Below are positions 15,769-22,597 of a stretch of DNA of 22,705 nucleotides, in pieces. How positions within the stretch are numbered: the stretch's first letter is position 1; each line of letters starts with the position of its first letter. Under the pieces are notes generated by a model that saw only the letters and a program-made list of their open reading frames with translations, was not told the origin of the DNA and ran no database searches. A program made the translations under genes and the position numbers. The stretch comes from Treponema sp. (lineage in GTDB: Bacteria > Spirochaetota > Spirochaetia > Treponematales > Breznakiellaceae), in assembly GCA_031281925.1 (NCBI GenBank), contig JAITES010000094.1:1-22705 (forward strand), read 5' to 3'.

Positions 15769-17280
15769 ATGTACCGGGTGATCCTTGTTGAAGATGAACC
15801 GGCTGCAGCGGAGAATGTATATGATATTATCCGGATCTATTGCCCCCAATTTGAATTGGTTGCAAGCGGCGAAAACGGCGAAGAAGGTTTGAACCTGGCG
15901 CGGATGCATCACCCGGATCTGCTGCTTACCGATATCAGAATGCCCGGCATGAATGGCCTTGAACTCATAATCCGCCTGCATGAGGAACTGCCCGATATTA
16001 AAACGATGATCCTTTCCGGCTATCAGGATTTTGAATACGCCAGAACAGCCCTGCAGCACGGCGCCATAGATTATCTGTCAAAACCCATAAGCCCCGCCAC
16101 TCTGCAGGATACATTGAACCGGGCCATACCGGTACTTGAAAGCAGCCGGGAAAACAAAGTCATAAACCTGATCCGGGAACTCCTTAACAAGGAAACGCAT
16201 GATCCTTCGGAGTACAAAAAGTATTTTCCGTCTCCTCTCTATACGGCAGGGATCTGCAGGAAGAACGGCTTACCAAAAAGATTCAGCGATTTCAGGCCTC
16301 CTGTTCCGCCGGCATTCAGGATTTTGGGCGATACGGTGGACATGTACGGCCGGGATGAGATGGAATGTCTCCACATTGAAGCAGCCGGCCTTCCGCCTTC
16401 AAAAGAATTAATACAGAAAATTTCCTGGCTGAACCGGGACAGCCCCGGATACAGTACCATTGTTTTTTATGAAAAGACTTTTTCCCTGCAGGAACTTCCG
16501 GTAATCGCCGGCCTCCTCTACGATACACTGAACCGGGAACTCTGCATCGGCAAGTCAAAGATAATCTTTGCTTCCGCGGCAGAGCCTTGCAAGAGATCTG
16601 AGTTCTTTTCTTTTAACAGAGACAACAGCCTCATGTATTATCTTAAAGAAAGACGTTTTGACAAGGTACGGGCAATTCTTCTGGAAACGATATACGCCTG
16701 CGAAAAGGCAGAACTGCCGCAGTTTCTTGCGGAAGAGGAACTCCGCTTCATTCTGGAAGAGATCCGCGTATCCCGGGACGGCGAAAAACAAAACCCGCCG
16801 GCGCAGAAAGAACCAATAGAATTTTTACTGGACGATGCCTTCTGTTATGCCACGAATTATGAGGATCTTAAAGAGAGCCTTCTCTACATTCTGGACAAAC
16901 TCCTTCCCGAAGCAGAACAGCCCATTAACAAGGTAGACACTCCCGAATTCTTTTCCCTTATTGAGGGATATATGAAAAGCCATCTGGCGGAAACCATTTC
17001 CCTGCAGCAGTTATGTATCCACTTTGGCATTTCCCAAACTTATATGTCCCGGCTTTTCCGGAAGTATAAAAGTCAATCCTTTATCGACTATCTTACCTAC
17101 ATCCGCATTGAAAAGGCAAAAGAGATCCTCTCTGACGGCACAACCCTGATAAAAGATACGGCCGCCATGACAGGATTTACCGACCAGTTCTACTTTTCCA
17201 GGGTTTTCAAGTCCCTTACCGGACAGTCGCCTTCAGACTTCATCTCCGGTGCAGGAGGATTACACCGGCGGCCGGTATAA
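15769..17280 (+). CDS. YesN-like response regulator, AraC family
   Basis: A 503-residue regulator. The N-terminal receiver (1-120) has the acidic pair in VEDEP, the phospho-acceptor Asp55 in LLLTDIRMPGMNG and Lys105 in DYLSKP. A long middle region (about 125-385) without a recognised domain joins it to a C-terminal AraC-type double helix-turn-helix (about 395-495), including ISLQQLCIHFGISQTYMSRL and the family signature around TGFTDQFYFSRVFKSLTGQS. The start directly follows the kinase stop, with GGAAG upstream inside the kinase gene. Phosphorylated by the kinase, it would activate the divergent binding protein-permease genes and possibly the adjacent rhamnosidase. B. subtilis YesMN, next to the rhamnogalacturonan genes, is a comparable arrangement. 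It converges on the rhamnosidase gene with 21 bases between stops. Confidence 0.93.
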   Translation: MYRVILVEDEPAAAENVYDIIRIYCPQFELVASGENGEEGLNLARMHHPDLLLTDIRMPGMNGLELIIRLHEELPDIKTMILSGYQDFEYARTALQHGAIDYLSKPISPATLQDTLNRAIPVLESSRENKVINLIRELLNKETHDPSEYKKYFPSPLYTAGICRKNGLPKRFSDFRPPVPPAFRILGDTVDMYGRDEMECLHIEAAGLPPSKELIQKISWLNRDSPGYSTIVFYEKTFSLQELPVIAGLLYDTLNRELCIGKSKIIFASAAEPCKRSEFFSFNRDNSLMYYLKERRFDKVRAILLETIYACEKAELPQFLAEEELRFILEEIRVSRDGEKQNPPAQKEPIEFLLDDAFCYATNYEDLKESLLYILDKLLPEAEQPINKVDTPEFFSLIEGYMKSHLAETISLQQLCIHFGISQTYMSRLFRKYKSQSFIDYLTYIRIEKAKEILSDGTTLIKDTAAMTGFTDQFYFSRVFKSLTGQSPSDFISGAGGLHRRPV

Positions 17281-17301
17281 TCCTTATCTCTCCTGCATGG
17301 T

Positions 17302-19950
17302 CTAAAGAACATACGAAAACGAGTAGGCCCCCGAGCCAAGTTCCGCCTGCGCCCCGCCTTCGACAGGACTGAATTCAATCCCGCCTATGGTTCCCGCTTT
17401 TGCCTCAGGCAGTATCAGGAGCGCAGTAGTATTGTGGGGTACCTTTACATCCACCTTCAACCCCTTGTCCGATTTTTCCCAGCGTACCGAAAAGAGACCG
17501 TAAACGGATTCATAGTTTGTTTCCGCCCAGGCGAGGGGGCCGCCGGGCAGGGGTTTTATGAGGGCCTTCCTGAAGCCGACAGCATCACTGTCGGTGTCGA
17601 GGCCGCCCACGGAACTGAAGATCCAGTCGCAGACAGCGCCGTATGCGTAATGGTTGAAGGAATTCATATCAGCGCTCCACATGGTTCCGTCGGGCTTGAG
17701 TCCGTCCCAGTGTTCCCAGATGGTTGTAGCCCCTTTGGTTACCTGGTAGAGCCAGCTGGGGAAGTCTTCCTTGAACAGAAGTTCATAGGCCAGATCCGCT
17801 CTCCCGTTATCCGCCAGTACCCGGCAGGCAAAGGGGGTTCCCAGAAAACCTGTGGTCAGGTGATTGGTGTTTTCCTTGAGGAGTTCCACCAGGGTATCCA
17901 GCGTCCTCTTGCGGGCATGGGGGGGACAGAGATCAAAGTAAAGTGAGAGTATGCAGGCGGTCTGAGTCCGGGCGGCGATGCGGCCCCTGGGGCTAAAGAA
18001 TTCCTCCCCGAACGAGTCAACAATCTTCCGGTGAAGTTTTTTATATGTTTCGGCATCTTCCTTTTTGCCCAGAAGCGCGGCGCTCTTTGACAGTAATTCT
18101 GTCGAATAGGCATAGAAGACGGTGGCGGAAAGATCGTTGGGGGTGGCGCCCAGATAGCTTCCCTCTTTGGCATCCAGCGCAACCCAGTCGCCGAAATGGA
18201 AACCCGTATTGAAGAGCGTTCCGCCTTCGGCAACTTTCCGGATATAGTCTACCCACTTCTTCATGTTTGGGTACTGCTCTTCCAGGATGGCCCTGTCTCC
18301 AAAGTACCTGTACATAGTCCAGGGAATGATCACCTCCGCATCCGCCCATGCGGTTGCTCCGGCAGGTTCATCCTGTTTCGAATCCCCGTGCTGAAAGCCC
18401 TTGAGCACGTTGGGTACCACATGGGGCACCCTGCCGTCGGGAAGCTGGGAAACCGCCACATCCCGGAGCCACTTTCTGAAGAAGGGAGCCGCTTCCATAA
18501 GAAAGCTTGCCGAACGGCAGAATATCTGCGCATCCCCCGTCCAGCCCAGCCGTTCATCCCTCTGGGGACAATCGGTGGGAATATCCACAAAATTATCCTT
18601 CATGCTCCATTCGGTATTGAGCACAAACCGGTTCAAAAGTTCGCTGGAAGATGTAAAACTTCCCGTGGGCCTCATGTCCGAATAGACCGCAATTGCTTCA
18701 AAACTGTTCATGTCGAGGTTTCCGGGCCACTGGTCAACTGCAATGTAACGGAAACCCTGAAAGGTAAAATGCGGACTGTAGCTCTCCTCTCCTCCGCCCC
18801 GGAGGCTATACTCAATGGTCTGCCGGGCCTTCCTCAGGTTTTCCGTATAAAAGTTGCCTTTTGAATCAAGAATCTCCGCATGGCGGATCTTTACCCTGTC
18901 GCCGGTCTTGCCGCTCACGGTAAAGCGTACATAGCCTGAAATATTCTGCCCAAAGTCGATAACCCGGTCTCCGCCGGGAGTAGTAAAGAGAGAGAGTGCC
19001 CTGAAATGTTCCCGTTCCTTAACGGGAAGCCCGTCTGCCGCCCTTAGCATGGAAACGTCATTACTCTCTATATATGCCGGTTTCCAGCCCTGCCCCGTAA
19101 AACCGGCTTCACTCCATCCCCGCTCTTCCTTCCGCGCGTCATAGATTTCGCCGTGATAGATCTCCGAGTAAAGCACCGGGGCCTTATTATATTTCCAGCT
19201 GCCATCACTGCAGACAAGTTCCACCGTATCATCTTCATAAACTACCCGGAGCTGGGCGATAATGGCGGTACGTGTGCCGAAACAGTTCCGGTTACCTATC
19301 CAGCCGGCCATGTCTCCCTTGTACCATCCGGGGCCAACCATGAAACCCAGCGCATTGGGCCCCTGCTTAAGCGCGGCAGTTACATCAAAAGCCTGGAAGA
19401 GAAGGCGGCTTCCATATTCGGTAAAGCCCGGCGTAAGCCTTTCATCCCCCACCCTTGTCCCGTTGCACCAGGCTTCGTAGATCCCCTTGGCGGATGCATA
19501 TAAACGGGCAGATTTTATCTTTTTGGAGAGATTGAATTCCGTACGCAGCGCCGTCCCCTCGGAGGCGGCCCCGGCATTTTCATCCTCCGCACTGATAAAC
19601 ACCGCCTTCCATTCATCCTGTTTCAGCATGGAAACTTCAAACCAGGCGCTTTCACTCCAGGGACTCTCTTCGCCCAGATTGTCCCAAATCTTTACCCTCC
19701 AGAATTTCTTCTCAAAGGACGCAAAACTCAAACCCCTGCAGGAAACAAACTGCGATTCCCCCGAATCAATTTTCCCGGACTCCCAAAGTCCGGCATGAAA
19801 GTCTCCAAAGGAAGAGATCTGCAGACTATAGGCGCCCTGCAGAACATTCTGTTTATCCGACTCAATTTTCCAGCCGAAACGGGGCGTCCCGGTATGAAGC
19901 CCCAGCGGATTTTCGCGGTACTCGGTACGAAGCTGAACTGCCTTTATCAT
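17302..19950 (-). CDS. Alpha-L-rhamnosidase, glycoside hydrolase family 78
   Basis: An 882-residue GH78 enzyme that releases terminal alpha-L-rhamnose with inversion. The N-terminal beta-sandwich domains (about 1-330) are followed by a concanavalin-like domain and the (alpha/alpha)6 catalytic barrel (about 430-790), then a C-terminal beta domain. The family hallmark DCPQRDERLGWTGDAQIF is present with Asp465 and Glu466, and TIWEHWDG supplies Glu746, matching the general acid and base positions known for the family. The start at 19950 is preferred because GGAGG lies upstream and MIKAVQLRTEYRENPLGL is the usual family N-terminus; the frame stays open to 20064. There is no signal peptide, so it acts in the cytoplasm on imported oligosaccharides, consistent with the nearby importer. 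Confidence 0.95.
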   Translation of the reverse strand: MIKAVQLRTEYRENPLGLHTGTPRFGWKIESDKQNVLQGAYSLQISSFGDFHAGLWESGKIDSGESQFVSCRGLSFASFEKKFWRVKIWDNLGEESPWSESAWFEVSMLKQDEWKAVFISAEDENAGAASEGTALRTEFNLSKKIKSARLYASAKGIYEAWCNGTRVGDERLTPGFTEYGSRLLFQAFDVTAALKQGPNALGFMVGPGWYKGDMAGWIGNRNCFGTRTAIIAQLRVVYEDDTVELVCSDGSWKYNKAPVLYSEIYHGEIYDARKEERGWSEAGFTGQGWKPAYIESNDVSMLRAADGLPVKEREHFRALSLFTTPGGDRVIDFGQNISGYVRFTVSGKTGDRVKIRHAEILDSKGNFYTENLRKARQTIEYSLRGGGEESYSPHFTFQGFRYIAVDQWPGNLDMNSFEAIAVYSDMRPTGSFTSSSELLNRFVLNTEWSMKDNFVDIPTDCPQRDERLGWTGDAQIFCRSASFLMEAAPFFRKWLRDVAVSQLPDGRVPHVVPNVLKGFQHGDSKQDEPAGATAWADAEVIIPWTMYRYFGDRAILEEQYPNMKKWVDYIRKVAEGGTLFNTGFHFGDWVALDAKEGSYLGATPNDLSATVFYAYSTELLSKSAALLGKKEDAETYKKLHRKIVDSFGEEFFSPRGRIAARTQTACILSLYFDLCPPHARKRTLDTLVELLKENTNHLTTGFLGTPFACRVLADNGRADLAYELLFKEDFPSWLYQVTKGATTIWEHWDGLKPDGTMWSADMNSFNHYAYGAVCDWIFSSVGGLDTDSDAVGFRKALIKPLPGGPLAWAETNYESVYGLFSVRWEKSDKGLKVDVKVPHNTTALLILPEAKAGTIGGIEFSPVEGGAQAELGSGAYSFSYVL

Positions 19951-19989
19951 ATATGCCTCCAATGTTCCATTGAAAATCAATTTTTCACT

Positions 19990-20019
19990 ATTGTAAATGG
20001 ATAAAACAAAACCGGACAA
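19990..20019 (-). promoter_or_regulatory. Putative promoter of the rhamnosidase gene
   Basis: On the minus strand TTGTCC (20019-20014) and TACAAT (19995-19990) are 18 bases apart. The -10 box differs from consensus at one position and the -35 box at two. It lies 40 bases before the ATG, leaving a leader of about 33 bases that contains the GGAGG site. AT-rich sequence surrounds the -10 box. Confidence 0.4.
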
Positions 20020-20092
20020 TGGAGTATGGAATAGAAGCCTCCCTTCACGAGCCTGGCGCCGCAAACCGGCACCCCTGCGCTCCCCTTGAGGG

Positions 20093-20266
20093 TTAAGAGA
20101 GTTTTTTTAGTATCGCTTTTGCGGTATATTCGTTGATTTCATCGTGGCGGGGGACGGCCGCTTCCTTGTTGGTACGCGGCTGCATGTATACGTCGTGTTT
20201 TGCCCCATGACGGGCAAAAATCGCCCCTTGCTGGTTCAGCTTCTGAAGTAACTCGACTTTCTTCAT
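20093..20266 (-). CDS. hicA: HicA family mRNA interferase toxin
   Basis: A 57-residue HicA toxin, a double-stranded-RNA-binding-fold ribonuclease that cleaves mRNA. The family pattern is clear: MKKVELLQKLNQQGAIFARH, then GAKHDVYMQP with the catalytic His24, then VPRHDEINEYTAKAILKKL. The true start is the ATG at 20266, which overlaps the TGA stop of hicB (ATGA), so toxin translation is coupled to antitoxin translation. The frame is open up to 20311, but that extension lies inside hicB. Order is antitoxin first, then toxin. No frameshift or loss of the catalytic residue is seen, so the toxin should be active. Confidence 0.88.
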   Translation of the reverse strand: MKKVELLQKLNQQGAIFARHGAKHDVYMQPRTNKEAAVPRHDEINEYTAKAILKKLS

Positions 20267-20442
20267 GTCAAGATCAGTTTTCTTTTGCGGTATTTCGCAA
20301 GGTTCAGACATTCGTACATATCCGCAAGCATTTCTTCCAATTCCTCAAGAGTCTTACCTTGGGTTACATCTTCCGGAAAGCTATCAAACCAACCCACAAA
20401 AAAACCGTCTTCCGCCTCAAAATAGGTATACTCCAATTCCAT
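20263..20442 (-). CDS. hicB: HicB family antitoxin (short form)
   Basis: A 59-residue ORF reading MELEYTYFEAEDGFFVGWFD, then SFPEDVTQGKTLEELEEMLA and a basic tail KYRKRKLILT. The YFEAEDGFFVGWFDSFP and G-T-LEEL features are those of the HicB/UPF0150 antitoxin fold that neutralises HicA by direct binding. Full-length HicB proteins carry a C-terminal helix-turn-helix or ribbon-helix-helix DNA-binding domain; that is absent here, so autorepression by this protein alone is doubtful. The gene overlaps hicA by 4 bases. No strong ribosome binding site precedes the ATG (only AAGG at about 12 bases). Confidence 0.82.
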   Translation of the reverse strand: MELEYTYFEAEDGFFVGWFDSFPEDVTQGKTLEELEEMLADMYECLNLAKYRKRKLILT

Positions 20443-20448
20443 ATCTAG

Positions 20449-20477
20449 ATAATAGCCTTATGTGGAAGAGTCTGCAA
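20449..20477 (-). promoter_or_regulatory. Putative hicBA promoter close to the start codon
   Basis: On the minus strand TTGCAG (20477-20472) and TATTAT (20454-20449) are 17 bases apart. The -10 box matches consensus at five of six positions; the -35 box is weak. Only 6 bases separate the -10 box from the hicB ATG, so the transcript would start at or next to the start codon. Confidence 0.4.
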
Positions 20478-20663
20478 GGGGCTGGATTTTTCGCCCGGCA
20501 TAAAGCATCCCGCATGGTCGCACTGGATGATCTTTCCACAAAATACTTAACCACAAAAGCGATAGCTGCACATAAAACTCCCGCGGAGCTTATAAGCGAA
20601 CTGGTTCGAAAGGAAATTGTATCCTCTTTAAATGAAGGATCCATGGCGCAAACACAGGGGTAA
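20460..20663 (+). CDS. Small hypothetical protein, possible ribbon-helix-helix antitoxin-like
   Basis: A 67-residue ORF divergent from hicBA by 17 bases. Its middle, MVALDDLSTKYLTTKAIAAH followed by KTPAELISELVRKEI, resembles a ribbon-helix-helix fold (a short strand, then two helices around a KTPAELI turn) as found in CopG-type antitoxins. The first 18 residues look unconvincing and no Shine-Dalgarno is visible; an internal ATG at 20514 (MVALDD) is an alternative start, also without one. No toxin gene follows. It could be an orphan antitoxin, a remnant of a second toxin-antitoxin pair, or chance coding. Not assigned to a family with confidence. Confidence 0.4.
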   Translation: MWKSLQGAGFFARHKASRMVALDDLSTKYLTTKAIAAHKTPAELISELVRKEIVSSLNEGSMAQTQG

Positions 20664-20967
20664 CAGCCGCCTTTGCGCCCACCACACCCGGGCTGGGTTT
20701 ACTCCATGCGTTATCCGGTGGCCGCCATCCCGGCTAGTATCTTGACATCTTTCAAACTGTGGGTAGTGGACCCAAGACCGGAAGAAGAATATTTTACCGG
20801 TCGAAAAAGGAAAGAGAAAGAGGGGGTCTCTTAAAAAACTTATTCGACTTCTTTGACTCCTTCACGGGCGAAAAATAGGTTTAGGAAACGCAGGCTCCTT
20901 GTTACGGTGATTCCCCTTATTGGCTGGAGTTCTGTCGCAATTGCCGGGATTAGCCACAATGCGGCGT
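20664..20967. other. Intergenic stretch with no confident gene
   Basis: About 300 bases between the small ORF and the Uma2 gene. It holds an ORF of 42 codons at 20706-20834 (plus strand; KLWVVDPRPEEEYFTG in the middle, lysine-rich end) with no ribosome binding site and no family recognised. An inverted repeat TTATTGGCT (20917-20925) and AGCCAATAA (20970-20978), 44 bases apart, spans the end of the Uma2 gene, with a shorter imperfect repeat nested inside (CGCAATTG and CAATGCG). This may be a weak terminator. Nothing else is evident. Confidence 0.4.
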
Positions 20968-21537
20968 TTAGCCAATAAACACGGGCTTTAACTCAATGCT
21001 GCAACCGGGCAGTACCGAAACCGGCGCGGTTTGGGTTTCGTCGTATACAGAGACCCGGTATTGGTTATTGTCAAGAATACAGACGTGAACGGTCTTTTCT
21101 TCCGTATCAACAATCCAGTATTCCCGTACACCGGCCTGTAAATATTTACGGAACTTGACCAGCATATCATTCTGGCGGTTTGAAGGGGACATAATCTCGA
21201 TAATCATATCCGGCGCGCCGTTGCAGCCCCGGTCATCAAGTTTGGAGGGATTGCAAACCACGGTAATATCCGGCTCAAAATACGTGTCGTCACTCAAATC
21301 GCTTTTGGGAAACAGCCGGACCCCAAAGGGAGCCGCATAGACTCTACACGGTTTTCCTTCCAAAAAATTGGCGATTTTTATCATCAAATTCCGGCTAATA
21401 TCCTGATGGTATCTTGAAGGCGGGCTCATGGCATACACAACTCCGTCAATAATCTCGGCCCGGTAATCTTCGTCTGTTTCAAGGTAATCCCGGTAGGTAT
21501 AATACTTTTCATCATACTCTTTTTCGGCAAGGGACAT
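20968..21537 (-). CDS. Uma2 family (DUF820) PD-(D/E)XK nuclease-fold protein
   Basis: A 189-residue Uma2 protein. The fold shows in order: EIIDGVVYAMSPPSRYHQ (about residues 28-45), YFEPDITVVCN with the acidic core, PDMIIEIMSPSNRQND, and KFRKYLQAGVREYWIVD. These match the restriction-endonuclease-like core of the family, whose biological function is not settled, and which is often multicopy in bacteria. The start at 21537 is chosen because GGAGG lies 7 bases upstream and MSLAEKEYDEKYYTYRDYL is a normal N-terminus; the open frame to 22185 is antisense to the thioesterase and non-coding. That ribosome binding site sits in a perfect hairpin. The protein lies in an accessory pocket next to hicBA. 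Confidence 0.88.
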   Translation of the reverse strand: MSLAEKEYDEKYYTYRDYLETDEDYRAEIIDGVVYAMSPPSRYHQDISRNLMIKIANFLEGKPCRVYAAPFGVRLFPKSDLSDDTYFEPDITVVCNPSKLDDRGCNGAPDMIIEIMSPSNRQNDMLVKFRKYLQAGVREYWIVDTEEKTVHVCILDNNQYRVSVYDETQTAPVSVLPGCSIELKPVFIG

Positions 21538-21544
21538 GGCACGG

Positions 21545-21578
21545 CCTCCGCTTTTAGGTATACTCCGGGAAGCGGAGG
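21545..21578 (-). promoter_or_regulatory. Hairpin sequestering the Uma2 ribosome binding site
   Basis: Perfect 9-bp arms CCTCCGCTT and AAGCGGAGG (minus strand 21578-21570 and 21553-21545) flank a 16-base loop. The 3' arm contains the GGAGG Shine-Dalgarno of the Uma2 gene, and the 5' arm contains the matching CCTCC. Folded, the mRNA would hide the site from the ribosome, 7 bases before the ATG. Confidence 0.65.
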
Positions 21579-21628
21579 ATTTGCAAGGGACTTCTTTTTG
21601 AAAGGGGCTCATACAACAGACCGTTTTC

Positions 21629-21658
21629 TTGACAACTATAACAACAATAAAGTAAATT
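21629..21658 (+). promoter_or_regulatory. Putative promoter of the acyl-ACP thioesterase gene
   Basis: A perfect TTGACA (21629-21634) is followed after 18 bases by TAAATT (21653-21658), a four-of-six match to the -10 consensus. The region is AT-rich and ends 20 bases before the ATG, which would leave a leader of about 14 bases carrying the GAGG site. Confidence 0.45.
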
Positions 21659-21678
21659 TTCCTTATGTTTGAGGTTTT

Positions 21679-22503
21679 ATGAATATTTGGCAGGAAAACG
21701 CGGAACTGCGTTTTGGGGTTATCGACCGTTCCGACAGGCTTACACTTTCCTCCGCGTTCGACTTTTTCCAGGAACTTGCCATTAGCCATGCCGAAGCCCT
21801 GGGTGTAGGCCGGGATTCCATGGAGAAAACGGGGCAGGTCTGGATTCTCTCCCGCATCTCCGTGCAGTTTGACAGGCGGCCCCGCTACGGTGAAAAGGTT
21901 GTTCTGCGAACCTGGCCCCGGGGAAGTGAGAAGCTTTTTGCGCTCCGGGATTACGATATCCGGGACGAAAAGGACATTCCTATTGTCCGGGGACGGAGCG
22001 GCTGGCTCATCGTGGACATTGAAAAACGGCGGCCCCTGCGGCCCCAGGCGATCATGGCAGCCATGCCTCTCAACGAGGGGCTCGATGCTCTCATTGACGG
22101 CGGCGCCGGTCTCCCCGTCAGGGCGGGTCTCTCCAAAGCCGCCGAACGGACGGCCCGTTATTCGGACATAGATTACAACGGCCACGTAAACAATACCCGT
22201 TATATCCAGTGGATTCAGGATCTCATGGAATGTGAAACCCTGGAGAGGGCTTCCCGGATGCGGCTGGACATCAACTTTGTAAACGAAATAAGGCCGGGCG
22301 AAGTTACCGGTCTCTTTACCGGCCCCATTGAAGACAGCCTAGAGGCTCCAGCCCCCGGAGAGTGGCTTAAGGCCCTGCGGCAGGCCGAAGACAAGGCGGA
22401 AAACCCTGTGGAACAAGCCCTGGCTATCGAAGGCCGCAAGACCGGAACATCTTCCGAAGCCGCTCAGGTGAATTTCCGGGCGGAACTGCGGCTTTTTGTA
22501 TGA
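21679..22503 (+). CDS. Acyl-ACP thioesterase (FatA/FatB-like)
   Basis: A 274-residue double-hotdog thioesterase that releases fatty acids from acyl carrier protein in the cytoplasm. The N-terminal hotdog (about 1-130) includes LGVGRDSMEKTGQVWILSRI, and the C-terminal one (about 150-274) carries YSDIDYNGHVNNTRYIQWIQ, which matches the Asn/His catalytic segment of the plant FatA/FatB family (NQHVNN in plants). Length is typical of bacterial members. The start has GAGG 4 bases upstream and a TTGACA promoter further up. It stands alone, divergent from the Uma2 gene, so no operon partner hints at the use of the released acid. Free fatty acid export or supply for lipid assembly are both plausible. 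Confidence 0.92.
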   Translation: MNIWQENAELRFGVIDRSDRLTLSSAFDFFQELAISHAEALGVGRDSMEKTGQVWILSRISVQFDRRPRYGEKVVLRTWPRGSEKLFALRDYDIRDEKDIPIVRGRSGWLIVDIEKRRPLRPQAIMAAMPLNEGLDALIDGGAGLPVRAGLSKAAERTARYSDIDYNGHVNNTRYIQWIQDLMECETLERASRMRLDINFVNEIRPGEVTGLFTGPIEDSLEAPAPGEWLKALRQAEDKAENPVEQALAIEGRKTGTSSEAAQVNFRAELRLFV

Positions 22504-22561
22504 AAAGCCGCGGGGATTCTTTCTCCTGCCTTGATTCGTAGAGTACTAATTACCTGGGGCC

Positions 22562-22588
22562 GTTCCAAAACCATTGAGGTTTTGGAAC
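22562..22588. repeat. Palindromic repeat element, copy B (strong hairpin)
   Basis: A perfect 11-bp inverted repeat, GTTCCAAAACC (22562-22572) and GGTTTTGGAAC (22578-22588), around a 5-base loop. It lies between the convergent ends of the thioesterase and the next gene, 9 bases beyond the latter's stop. No T tract follows on either strand. Its minus-strand form resembles the palindrome at 12496-12532, so it may be both a dispersed repeat and a transcription end or mRNA-stability element. Confidence 0.65.
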
Positions 22589-22597
22589 AAGCTCACC

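Noticed and set aside
20267..20311. Longer HicA start giving 72 residues
   Set aside because: The extra residues are read out of frame within hicB; the ATG at 20266 gives the family N-terminus MKKVELLQ and an ATGA overlap.
20706..20834. ORF of 42 codons (MRYPVAAIPA...) as a gene
   Set aside because: No ribosome binding site, no recognised family and a low-complexity lysine-rich end; mentioned only as content of the intergenic stretch.
21538..22185. Extended Uma2 reading frame of 405 codons
   Set aside because: The extension runs antisense through the acyl-ACP thioesterase and its promoter; a good ribosome binding site and a normal family N-terminus exist at 21537.
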